A DNA stretch of 48,912 bases from NCBI GenBank assembly GCA_016098155.1, contig JAAAJB010000243.1, positions 1 through 48,912 on the forward strand, given 5' to 3'. Position 1 is the first letter of the stretch; each line of letters begins with the position of its first letter. The DNA is from Actinomortierella ambigua (lineage: Eukaryota; Mortierellomycota; Mortierellomycetes; Mortierellales; Mortierellaceae). Under the pieces are notes generated by a model, which worked only from the letters and a program-made list of their open reading frames with translations, was not told where the DNA came from and made no database searches. Made by a program: the position numbers and the translations under genes. Of this stretch, positions 35,467 to 45,221 are shown piece after piece.

Positions 35467-36858
35467 ATGAATCTCTCTCCAACGTCGACGACGCTCTTTC
35501 TGGTTCAGATTGGCACATTCTTTGCTGGCGTCATTGTGATTACATGCCTGAGTTTGTACATCTCTGCCTACCCAAATTCGCCTAATGCTGGTGGTCTGTC
35601 GGGCATCTCCATTGCCACTCTCATCTTTGCCTTGATATCGACCGTGGCAACAGCAGTGCTCGCGCTCCGACAAAAGGCTGGACGCACGATCAAGGCTTGG
35701 ATGGAGGGTGTCTGGTGTGGTGTTGCAACCGTCTTCTGGATCCTGGCCTCGGCTGGCGGTATTGCCAGTCCCGCCAACGATATGCGCAACGTCACCTGCA
35801 AGGTGCTCCCTGATGGCAAGGAGATCGATGATGCCAACTACAAGCGTGCGTGCCAGGCATCGTTTGCTGCGACCGCGTTTTGCATCGTATCTGCACTGCT
35901 CTTTATGGCTACTTGTGCCCTCTTGGTCATATTCTCCATTCAGCGCAAGGTCCGTGAGAAGAAGGCATCCGCGGTCAAGGTCGGCGGCAACTACACTCTG
36001 GCCCCTTCGCCCTCACAGTACCGTCGCGCCGAGCAGGCTGCCAAGGATGAAGAGGAACAGCAGGAGGGCAAAGAGGGCCACTCGCGGACCAGCTCTTCTA
36101 ACCGGCCCGAAGCCAGTGGTGCGACGGCAGCCGAGCTCCAGCCCCTCGAGGAAAATCGCAGCTCGATTGAGTTGCCTGAGAATGTGTACAGGGACCCAGT
36201 CATCGCCACCTCTGCCACTGCCACTGCCACTGCCACTGCTACCACCACCCCTAATACTATTGCAGCCTCTCCCTCTGTGACATCGCCTGCCCCAGCACTC
36301 GTTGCAGCGGCGCCGATGAGCTCGACCATGACCCCAGCTCAGGCGTCTTTCCACCACCAACAGTTTTCGTCTCAGGGCAACGGCAACCCCTATGTGACTG
36401 GCGGCGACCCAGGACATGTGCAGTACCCCGGCTACCAATCAAACATGGGAGGATATGGATACAACGGAAACGTGTATGACAACAACAGTGCTTATCTGGG
36501 CCCACAAGGCAGTGGACATGTCCACCAGGGGTCGCAAATGTCGGGAGTTTCTGGCGGTGGTGGGTACGGGCTGAGCACGTTTAGCCACGCGCAGTACCCG
36601 TCGGCTTCGCACTCGCAGTACCCATCAGTATCGCACTCGCAATACCCATCTGCAACGGGAGGCAGCGCGCCTGGTGCTGTGTACCCACTTATGCCCGGCG
36701 CCCCCGAGTTTTACCATCAGCAGCAGCAGCAGCAGCAGCCACAGGATTACCTGAACCAAGGGTCGGGTCTCAATACCATTGTCCCGCCATCGCACCAGCA
36801 ATCACCAAGCAGCAGCGGAGCACCCTACGGCACAATGCCTCGTCCTGAGCACTTTTAA
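35467..36858 (+). CDS. MARVEL-like four-helix membrane protein with long disordered tail
   Basis: This intronless frame encodes 463 residues. Four membrane spans lie at about 9-32, 45-66, 78-100 and 133-156. The loop between spans 3 and 4 has two cysteines (VTCKVLPDG and KRACQAS) that could form a disulfide outside the cytosol. This spacing is that of fungal MARVEL-domain proteins, which act at lipid-ordered membrane zones. After residue 160 comes a basic stretch (RKVREKKAS) and then a disordered cytosolic tail of 300 residues, rich in Gln, Ser, Gly and Tyr, with a T-A-T-A run at 240-250, three SHxQYPSx repeats and a poly-Gln run (about 418-425). Family membership rests on topology and is not certain. 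The leader ends CCAACAATGA, a good fungal start context. Confidence 0.75.
   Translation: MNLSPTSTTLFLVQIGTFFAGVIVITCLSLYISAYPNSPNAGGLSGISIATLIFALISTVATAVLALRQKAGRTIKAWMEGVWCGVATVFWILASAGGIASPANDMRNVTCKVLPDGKEIDDANYKRACQASFAATAFCIVSALLFMATCALLVIFSIQRKVREKKASAVKVGGNYTLAPSPSQYRRAEQAAKDEEEQQEGKEGHSRTSSSNRPEASGATAAELQPLEENRSSIELPENVYRDPVIATSATATATATATTTPNTIAASPSVTSPAPALVAAAPMSSTMTPAQASFHHQQFSSQGNGNPYVTGGDPGHVQYPGYQSNMGGYGYNGNVYDNNSAYLGPQGSGHVHQGSQMSGVSGGGGYGLSTFSHAQYPSASHSQYPSVSHSQYPSATGGSAPGAVYPLMPGAPEFYHQQQQQQQPQDYLNQGSGLNTIVPPSHQQSPSSSGAPYGTMPRPEHF
36583..36654 (+). repeat. Three 24-bp tandem repeats in the MARVEL-like gene
   Basis: Three head-to-tail 24-bp units code for S-H-[AS]-Q-Y-P-S-[AV]. 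Synonymous differences between the units show that the peptide is kept while the DNA drifts. Confidence 0.9.
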
Positions 36859-37720
36859 GAATTAGCCTTGTATATATATATCTATTCAAAAGAAAACAAC
36901 CCTTTTACCGCGCGTATCGCATTTTCTTGTAAAAGAGGGAAGGAGGGGGGGTGGCAAAGCAGTATAGGAGGATTGGATATGTGTCGGGCAAGGGAGTAGG
37001 GGAGGGGTGGGCATGGCTCTGAACAGTAAGATAGGACCACACGGGTCGGCTTGTCAACTCCTTCCTTCCTCACCTGCCCTACCCCTTCCTACCCACTCTG
37101 CCATTCCTTGTGCAGGTGCTGGTGCTTACAGCGTCGCCGAGTTCCTGCTCGTGAGTCTCCTCGTCCTCGTCCTCGTCCTCCACCCCCTCAAACCACACAT
37201 TGCCTTTCCTCGCTCGAGAGATGGAAAGAAGGATATAACTGGGTGTGTGTAGGAGTAAAAGAGCGCAGAAACTGCGCTCCGTGACGATATTCACCCCCCA
37301 GTCAGCCTGTACTTCTTCTTTAGGTGGGCTTGGCTTTCGTGTTGCATGCATCTTCCTCGCGTCAATGCATCTCTTCTTCACACTGCTCATTCCTCACTGG
37401 CCTGTTGCTTGAACATACGCACTTCCTCTCTCCTCTGACTCTCGCCGTATCTTGTTGGAAGTCATCTTTATTTTTTTTTTTTCGTGTCCGTCGAGACCAC
37501 ATTACTGGGTGTGTATATATCGTCGACACATGCTCGCGCCCTGTCCACCTACCCCACTCTAGTTTCCTCTCTGTGCAGAAACAAAAAAAAAAAAAAAAAA
37601 AAAAAATCCCAAAAAAGAAAAAAAACACCACACACCACCCAAAAAAAAAAAAAAAAAAAAGTCGCATGAGGGGTATCATTCGCACCCTTCGGGCCCAACA
37701 TATACACAAACAACAACAAT

Positions 37721-37751
<31 letters not shown>

Positions 37752-38222
37752 ACAACGCTCGACGTAAAGTGAAGAGAAGAAAACGCCTGACCCTTTGGTT
37801 TGTTTCGTGAAAGGGTGCTGCTGCTGCTGCTGTTCTTCCTCGCCCCTTCCTCTTATTCCTCCTCCTCCTCATTGTCCTCGTCCCCCCCAAAAGTACTTCT
37901 ACACCCCCCGCCCACCCCCACCCCCAAACCCACAAACTCTCATCACCAGAGAGAGAGAGAGCTCATTGTCTCCTTCTCTTTCATTCCCCCCATCCATCCA
38001 TCCATCCACCCGCCTCTCCTCCTCGCGCGTCGCCATTGTTGCTCAGTCCAGTTGCTCACTCACTTTAACTCACGCCCCTTCCTCCCCTCTCCCTCTTCCT
38101 TTTTTTTTTTTCTTCCTCTTTTTCTTCTTTCCTTCCCTTCTTTGGATCCGTCGCACCATTTGCATTAGACCTCTCTCCCACACCCCCTCACCTAGACCTG
38201 TCCATCCACCAACGCGTTTCCC
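36859..38222. other. Intergenic region MARVEL-like / VAC8
   Basis: No gene is recognised. The stretch is dominated by low-complexity DNA: A-runs at 37583-37606 and 37641-37660, CAA repeats near 37708-37755 and long CT-rich blocks that form the VAC8 leader. Confidence 0.6.
37583..37660. repeat. Two long adenine tracts
   Basis: Runs of 24 A (37583-37606) and 20 A (37641-37660) are separated by A/C-rich DNA. They could be nucleosome-depleting promoter tracts or traces of retroposition; I see no retroposed body upstream. Confidence 0.7.
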
Positions 38223-41200
38223 ATGGGCATCTGTTCGAGTTGCTGTGCCGGTATGTTCGCTTCACCCTGCGCGATTCGACTCCCACCCCCCCTCACCCTC
38301 TCTCTCTCTCTCCGCAAACGCCGACATGAAATGCCCAGCTACCATTCATTGTGTCTCACTCCCTTCTCTTGGCCGTCTTTTTTGTCTACTTTTGAAATAG
38401 ACCGCAATCGGAATCGTCTTTACGAGCCCCTTCTGCAGGAGAATGAACGAGAGGCTGTGGCCGACCTGCTGCAGTATCTGGAGAGTATGTTCTTTCTTCC
38501 TTCCAGCAACAACAACAACGACAACAACAACAGCAACGACGATAGGCACACCACCCAGTGGAAAGTGGATTCACGTTGCCTTTGCTCTATGGGAGGTTAT
38601 TTCAAAGTCGCGTAGAGAGTCGAAGGTGGACAGAGGCACCTTTGGCTCCCCAGCCAGCTCCCAGCCAAAGACTGGACTAAACCCCCTCCTCTTCCTTTGT
38701 TCCCATGTCCACTATCTATCACACCCTTTCCTTCGTCTAACACGCCACTCTTCCAAGGACGAACACCCGCCCAGTCATGCCAGAATGACCCAACATGCAA
38801 CCACAGCACGCTCAAGAGAAACAAAAGAGTTGGAGACATGTTCACTGTCGTCTCAGGCTAGCTGGCTGGATGGATGACAAGGCTGACTGGTTGACTGAGG
38901 GAGGAGGAGGAGGAGGGGGGGGGAGAGGGAGCGACAGGACAGTGAGGGGGGAGGGGATGTGGTACTAATAGACACATTGGAGGGACAGACGCTTCTGGAA
39001 AGCAAGGAACAGGCTTCTAACCCTCCTTTGTTGTGTAGATGCCCATTTCCACATTTCCACACGGAGAGAAAGGCTATCCTTTCTTGGCGATGCTCCCCAC
39101 CCCATTATACCGATGCACGTCCCTCCCTCCCTTCTCCACCCCTTCTTTTTTTTCGCCAGATAGAGTGTTTTTTGTGTCTTTGTTCGGGTGGTATGATGGT
39201 GGGGTGGGGGTGGGGGGAAGAAGGGGGCGGGATAGAGGTGTTGTGGTCGGTCGATGGACTTTCCTCGCTCCTCGATAGGATGCTCAGGGATCAGTGTCTA
39301 TTGGACTTCCTATTCGCCCGTTCAGGTCTTTTTATTACAGTCTTGACGAGGAGAGACGACGAGAACGTGCGCATGGCGTGTGCCCTTCTTTTGTTTTCTT
39401 CTATGCTCTCTGCATATCCCTCGTGGGATGCTGTCGCCATGCTCCCCCTATTTCTTTCACACCACGACATGACGAAGCTGTGTCATGTCTTCTGGTCGAA
39501 AACAGCAGAACAGGGGTCCCTATTATTTTTTTTTCTTCTCTGCATGCGTGTCACTTGTCACTCACTGCCTTTACTTTGTTCACATGAAGTATCGTCTTTC
39601 AATTTTTGGCGCCTTCGTCATTACACCTGATGCTGACATACGCCCTTCTGTTTCATGCGAAACTCTATTAACCACTTAGACCGCACAGAGACCAACTTCT
39701 TCGAAGGTGACCCTCTGAGGGCCCTCTCCACCCTCTCGTTCTCCGACAATGTCGACCTCCAGCGATCAGCCGCTCTGGCATTTGCAGAGATCACAGAGAA
39801 AGGCAAGTATCAAGTGAACAAAAAGCAATACCTTTCCCTCCCCCTTAATCTACTAGGCAATCTCTCATCATCTTGATCTTTTAGATGGGAAGCGCTAACA
39901 CTGTAATGCGTGGATGTGATATCTTCTTTTTTTTGTTGTTGTCGGACACAGATGTCCGGATGGTAGATCGAGATACGCTGGAGCCAATCTTATTTTTGCT
40001 TCAGTCCCACGATGTCGAAGTCCAGCGGGCTGCTTCTGCAGCACTCGGCAACCTGGCTGTCAACAGTAAGTCTGAATAGATGATCAAGGGAGTGACGAGA
40101 TATATTCACAGAGAAGTTTTGATTATGCAGTGCAGATGGTTCGGAAGGGGAGTGCGTGGGACTAAGAACAGATGGCTTTGCTCAGTGTTGTTTTGGTCCC
40201 ATGTTGAGGTCGCACAGGGCATTGAGACACAAAAATCTCTTTTCCCGTGTCGCTTTCAGCAATTGGTTGTGCAGAATTCTAAACTTCTTCCCTTGGCATT
40301 TTTTTTGTCTACTTCCTAGCCGAGAACAAGCTCCTGATTGTCAAGCTAGGAGGATTGGAGCCCCTGATTCGCCAGATGCTCTCCCCTAATGTCGAGGTGC
40401 AGTGCAACGCTGTTGGCTGCATCACCAACTTGGCGACTCATGGTAGGTTCAAGACTGACTGACGTTTTTTCTTCGATCTTCTCTCTCTCTCTCTTTTTTT
40501 TCTGCTTCATAAGAGATAACGATGACCTAATCTTGCTTCTTTGTTTGTAACCACAATCAAATAGATGAGAATAAGACGAAAATTGCAAAGTCGGGTGCTC
40601 TCGTGCCTTTGACTCGGTTGGCAAGATCAAAGGATATGCGAGTGCAGCGCAATGCTACAGGAGCACTCCTCAATATGACCCACTCTGACGAGAACAGACA
40701 GCAGTTAGTGAACGCGGGCGCTATCCCTGTTCTTGTCAGCCTTCTCAACTCCCCAGACACAGATGTTCAGTACTACTGCACAACAGCACTCTCCAACATT
40801 GCTGTCGATGTCGCCAACCGTAAGAAGCTGGCGCAGACAGAGCCCAAGCTGGTCAATGCCCTGATTGGCCTCATGGACTCTTCGAGCTTGAAGGTCGAGT
40901 GCCAGGCTGCCCTAGCGCTCCGCAACCTTGCATCTGACGAAAAGTACCAGCTAGAAATTGTTCGTTCGCGGGGTCTCACACCACTCCTTCGCCTCCTGCA
41001 GTCGTCGTTCCTGCCACTTATCCTGTCTTCTGTTGCCTGTATCCGTAATATCTCGATCCACCCCCTGAATGAGTCGCCAATCATCGATGCTGGATTCCTG
41101 GACCCCTTGATCGAGCTGTTGGCATATGATGAAAATGAGGAGATCCAATGTCACGCCATTTCGACCCTTCGCAACCTGGCCGCCAGTAGCGAGCGTAACA

Positions 41201-41894
41201 AGAAGGCAATTGTCGAGGCTGGTGCTGTCGAGCGCGTGTGCGAGCTGGTCCTGAGCGTTCCTCTCAGTGTTCAGTCTGAGATGACTGCCTGTGTTGCTGT
41301 CCTCGCATTAAGTGGTACGTGTTGAGCATCTATGTTGGAGGCTTGAATCTGCCAGCTCCTGATACTCTCCAACGTGGACCAGGTCTTTCTAACTGTCATT
41401 TTGTCATTTTGTATTATCTACCTCCTATAGATGAATTGAAGCCAAGACTGTTGCAGCTGGGATGTTTGAACGTGCTGATCCCTTTGACAGACTCGGCGAG
41501 TGTGGAGGTACAAGGCAACAGTGCAGCAGCGATTGGCAACCTGTCATCGAAGATTAATGATTATCTGCCCTTCATCAACGTGTGGGATGCGCCAGCTGGT
41601 GGACTGCACGGGTACTTGTCGCGGTTCCTGGAGAGCGTCGACACGACGTTCCAGCATATTGCGATTTGGACGATTGTGCAGTTCCTGGAGGGCGAAGACA
41701 GCCAGTTGATTGATCTTATTGTCCGCTCACAAGAAATTATACCCGCCGTGACGCGCCTGACGCAGCAGTTTGAGTCGACGTCTCCCTCGTACAACAACAG
41801 CCAGCACGGAGGCGAGGATGGCGCCATGAACGACGAAAGTGAGATTGTTGGCCTCGCACGGCGTGTGCTGAGCATGATCCCGGGAGCCGAATAA
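38223..41894 (+). CDS. VAC8: Armadillo-repeat vacuolar protein Vac8
   Basis: Seven exons (38223-38250, 38401-38484, 39680-39802, 39952-40065, 40320-40442, 40565-41314, 41431-41894) encode 561 residues, near yeast length. The start MGICSSCCA combines an N-myristoylation Gly2 with palmitoylatable cysteines, as in Vac8. Armadillo repeats run from about residue 45 to the C-terminus: [75 protein letters not shown], then [15 protein letters not shown] and [15 protein letters not shown]. Several introns fall at matching positions between repeats. Intron 2 is 1195 nt and intron 3 uses a GC donor (AAAG|GCAAGT). Family role: a membrane-anchored scaffold for vacuole inheritance (Vac17), nucleus-vacuole junctions (Nvj1), vacuole fusion and autophagy (Atg13). 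Confidence 0.95.
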
Positions 41895-42343
41895 GCTGAA
41901 CCGGATGCCAAAAAACCGTGTAAAAAAACAAAAAAACGAAAAACAACTACAAAAAAAAACAAAAAACTCTTTTACGACCAACCACCACAGGAAAACTTAC
42001 CCCCCCCCCCCACAACACTCACACAATCCCAGATCATCAACGAAACATTGGAGCTATGCCCCCTCTTTCCCCCGTTTTTTCCCTTTCACCTTAGCATTTT
42101 TTTTTGTCTTCTTTGTAGCGAGCATATGGATTGAAAGTTGTTTTTTTTTTCATTGAAAGTCGTGCTATGCTGTTAGAGTCTGAACGAATGACCGTGGAGT
42201 GAACCGCCTTCTCATAAGATGAATAAGCCACACTGCGCCAACCCCCCTCTCGCCACCATTTTTTTTTCTCCTGAAATCCCGATCAGGCAATTTCATTGTC
42301 ATTCGGTCCAAGTTATACCCAATTCTTCAAAGCAATTACCCAA

Positions 42344-43302
42344 ATGGCCTCGACAGCAGCAGACCCGGCACAAAAGGCAGGCTCGTCTACGGAGCCTGCA
42401 GACAACAAGGGGTTTGAAAAGTGGCGGAGGACGTTCGCACTCATTACCGGTGTCGGTCTGTCTGAGGAGGAGTTTGCCACGGAAGTGACCCGTATTCAGA
42501 ATCGGGAGTGCGAGCTTCGTCGAGAGAAGCTGATCAAGTCTAGTATGGATTTTCTTCATGGTGATTGTATTGAGATCGAGGAAGGATGCCGCCGTCGTTC
42601 TCATCGATGTTCCAAATCAGTCGCTGATTAGCCCTTTTTCGTTTCATGATTCGCCCACCGTTTTTTCTTTTCCCTACACAGGTCCTGGAGTGCGCTTCAT
42701 GATGAACAACTTGGCCAAAGCGGGTTGCCCTGTGAAGAGCAGCATGATGGAATGTGTGCCCTGTGACGCTACAAAGTCGGGTGGATTCTCCAACAACCAC
42801 GGAATCTTGCTGTGCCAGAACCATTTTTACAGCAAGACGCACCAGGAGCAAACCATGATTCACGAGATGATGCACATGTACGATCACTGCGTCTTTAACG
42901 TCGACTGGACAAATCTGCGCCATCATGCCTGCAGCGAGGTACGAAAAGAATGGTTCAAAGGGAAAAGCAAGAAAAAGGAGGGACCTCGGTAGCACGTTTG
43001 TCCAACAACCATAGTCCAGCTTGCTGATGAGATGTCATTCTTTTCTTTTGTAACTGGGTGATACCAAAAAATAATAGGTCCGTGCGGCAGCACTGAGCGG
43101 TGACTGCAACTGGAGCAGAGAGTTCTTTGACAGAGGCATTCGCAAGTTTACAAAGCAGCATCAGGAATGTGTGAAGCGGCGAGCGATCATCTCCGTGGAG
43201 GCGAATGGTAACTGTCCATCTCGTCGTGAAGCGGAGAAGGCTGTCAATGCCGTGTTTGAGTCTTGCTATAATGATACGCGGCCCTTTGATGAGTTTTATT
43301 AG
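42344..43302 (+). CDS. ATP23: Mitochondrial inner membrane protease Atp23
   Basis: Three exons (42344-42542, 42682-42938, 43078-43302) encode 226 residues, almost the yeast length. The zinc-protease signature HEMMH is at residues 127-131, with Asp134 as the likely third ligand (HEMMHMYDHC), as in this family. Conserved cysteines occur before it (KAGCPV, ECVPCD, LLCQN), consistent with oxidative folding in the intermembrane space through Mia40. The C-terminal part has CNWSREFFDRG and a late CYNDTRPF. Atp23 processes the precursor of mitochondrial Atp6 and acts as a chaperone for its assembly into ATP synthase. There is no cleavable presequence, as expected. The gene converges on the AhpD-like gene with 177 bp between stops. 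Confidence 0.95.
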
Positions 43303-43405
43303 CGTCTACCTCCTCCTATCGAATGAGTTATTACATCTTTCCCATCATTCACCACCCCTCTTTTGGCCACTAAAGGAGATCTAGTTTTTATGTATGCAGT
43401 GAACG

Positions 43406-43411
43406 AATAAA
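43406..43411 (+). terminator. Polyadenylation signal AATAAA
   Basis: AATAAA lies 103 bp after the ATP23 stop and only 68 bp before the end of the opposite-strand AhpD-like coding region. Confidence 0.5.
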
Positions 43412-43479
43412 ATGTACAACAGCACGACACTACCAACATGGAACAGAGATGAAGAAACGAAGGAAGGAAGGAGAGGGGT

Positions 43480-44532
43480 TTATAAGGCACTCTTTTCAGG
43501 GTTGGCACGGATCCATCGAGTGACGGTCTCGGCGACGGAGACGAGCTGCTGAACTTGTTCCATAGGCACGCCGACGTTCCGACTGCCGTAGACGTGGCTC
43601 TTCAATTGCGGAGGCACGTTCAGGGGAACGAGCGTCGCCGCGACGGCCAGTTCGGATTCGGGGATGCTCAACAGCGTCGTGTCACTCAGCACTCGCCCAT
43701 AGGAATCGGAGAGAATACTTTGCACCAGATCTGGCGACGATCCTCCAATTCTCTCCAGGACAGGATCGGCTTGGCACAGCCCATTTGAATAGTAAGAGAG
43801 AGGTAGAAGAGGAGGACGAAGGAGGGGGGAAGGGAAAAAGGATGAGTGAGTGAGTGGACAAACGGCCCGATGGAGAGAGAAAGTCTTCCTAGCCAGCACG
43901 GAGATCAAATACTCTTTTTTTTTTTCGCAAAGTCTCTCACCATGGTGCCTGTAGATCTGATGGAACAGGACTCGGCCACGGTCTTCGTACTCCTGAGGGG
44001 CCAATCTTGATTTGGCTGTGCGGACAGGGCCAAGGTGGTTGACGGCAGCCACGAGGTCTGGATCAAGAGACATAGAGACTGCGCCCAAGGCATTGATGGT
44101 ATAGGGGCCTCCACAGAGCACCGAGCCCTTGAAGAGGGCCTCACGCAATCGGCGGATGAAATGGACTTGAGCCTGCAGGGTCTTTTGGTCGGGGGATGAA
44201 GACGCAGCGGCGGATGGGCCTCCTTCGACCGAAATTTCCAGGGCACCCGATGCAATGTCAGCCAGGGCGTTCTGGACAAGTGGAACGAGCAACTTGGGGC
44301 AGTTGGAGGACATCATTACACATGCCTATTGCATTTTTTTTTCATGATTGACAGTCGAGAGGAGGATGAGAAGGCGCAAGGCGAAAGATACTATTTACTC
44401 AGCTCGAGCATAAAACGAGAGCAACCGTACCAGAAGCAGCGGCCGGAGTTCTGCTGATGTCATGGAGAGGGATGCATTCCACTCTGCTAGGTTGGCTAGA
44501 ATTGTGCTCATGGAAAGTTGCATTTCGGTCAT
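43480..44532 (-). CDS. AhpD-like / carboxymuconolactone decarboxylase-fold protein
   Basis: Three exons (44532-44431, 44325-43941, 43769-43480) encode 258 residues. The first exon gives MTEMQLSMSTILANLAEWN and joins in frame to ACVMMSSNCPKLLVPLVQNALADIA. The middle has HFIRRLREALFKGSVLCGGPYTINAL and LGPVRTAKSRL. The last exon covers ADPVLERIGGSSPDLVQSIL through SELAVAATLVPLNVPPQLKSHVYGSRNVGV. This helical pattern is that of fungal AhpD-like proteins of the carboxymuconolactone decarboxylase fold. The CxxC redox pair of true AhpD is not seen, so peroxidase-linked activity is doubtful. Intron 2 (171 nt, 43770-43940) is a multiple of three without a stop, so its retention would leave the frame open. 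Function is unknown. Confidence 0.8.
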
Positions 44533-45221
44533 GGTGTGGTCGAATTTAGCGACAGGCAGTACTTTATTCCGAAAAAAAAGAGTTCAGTAAAGTGAACTTG
44601 TTCGCTGGCCCGATCAGAAAGAGTGTGGTGACCAGTGCGACACTTCGGAGACAACCTGCAGATCCCTAGCATTTTTCAGTGGACCGTGCCTTTTTCTCAG
44701 CTCTGAGCCCTTCTCACACACTCGAAAAACCATGTCATAGCGAAGACATAGGTGTATTAAGAAGAGCTAGAGTACCTGCGGTAAGGTAGGCAACTGTCGA
44801 AAGGCTTGCCTGTCAGGTACCTCGGCAACCCCACCGAATGAATAGTCATAGACGGCCAAATATAGAGAGCTAAAGTTACCATCAATCATGGCCCAGCCTC
44901 AAAACTTGCGGACATTACGCTGCACGCAGAAGCATCCTCGTAGACGTAGACGCCCCGCAGAAGGGGCAGTTGCAGGTATCCTGTTTCTTAGGAGGCCATT
45001 TTTTGGTGGCGGTAATTCCATACGGAATGGATTTAACGGGTCGTTTTTAGAGAATACAGTCCCAAGCCACCGTCAAACTGTAAACACCGATTTTTTTTTT
45101 CTTTGGCTTCAGTGTGTTTTTTTTTTATAGCTCCTTACCCTTTCCTCTTCTCCCATCACTTTGTCTCGCTCGCAGGCATCCCTTTGTCCCTTCCTTTTCC
45201 CCTACTTTTACATATATAACA
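44533..45221. other. Divergent promoter region, AhpD-like / NOP1
   Basis: No gene is supported; a frame from 44888 (MAQPQNLRT, Arg-rich) lacks further support. The region contains an interrupted inverted repeat at 44772-44820 and T-rich runs before NOP1. Confidence 0.5.
44772..44820. repeat. Interrupted inverted repeat
   Basis: Outer arms GTACCTG (44772-44778) and CAGGTAC (44814-44820) enclose inner arms AGGCAA (44788-44793) and TTGCCT (44806-44811). Together they could form a bulged hairpin. Confidence 0.6.

Noticed and set aside
37583..37660. Retroposed poly(A) tails
   Set aside because: No target-site duplication or coding body could be seen upstream; A-rich promoter DNA is the simpler reading.
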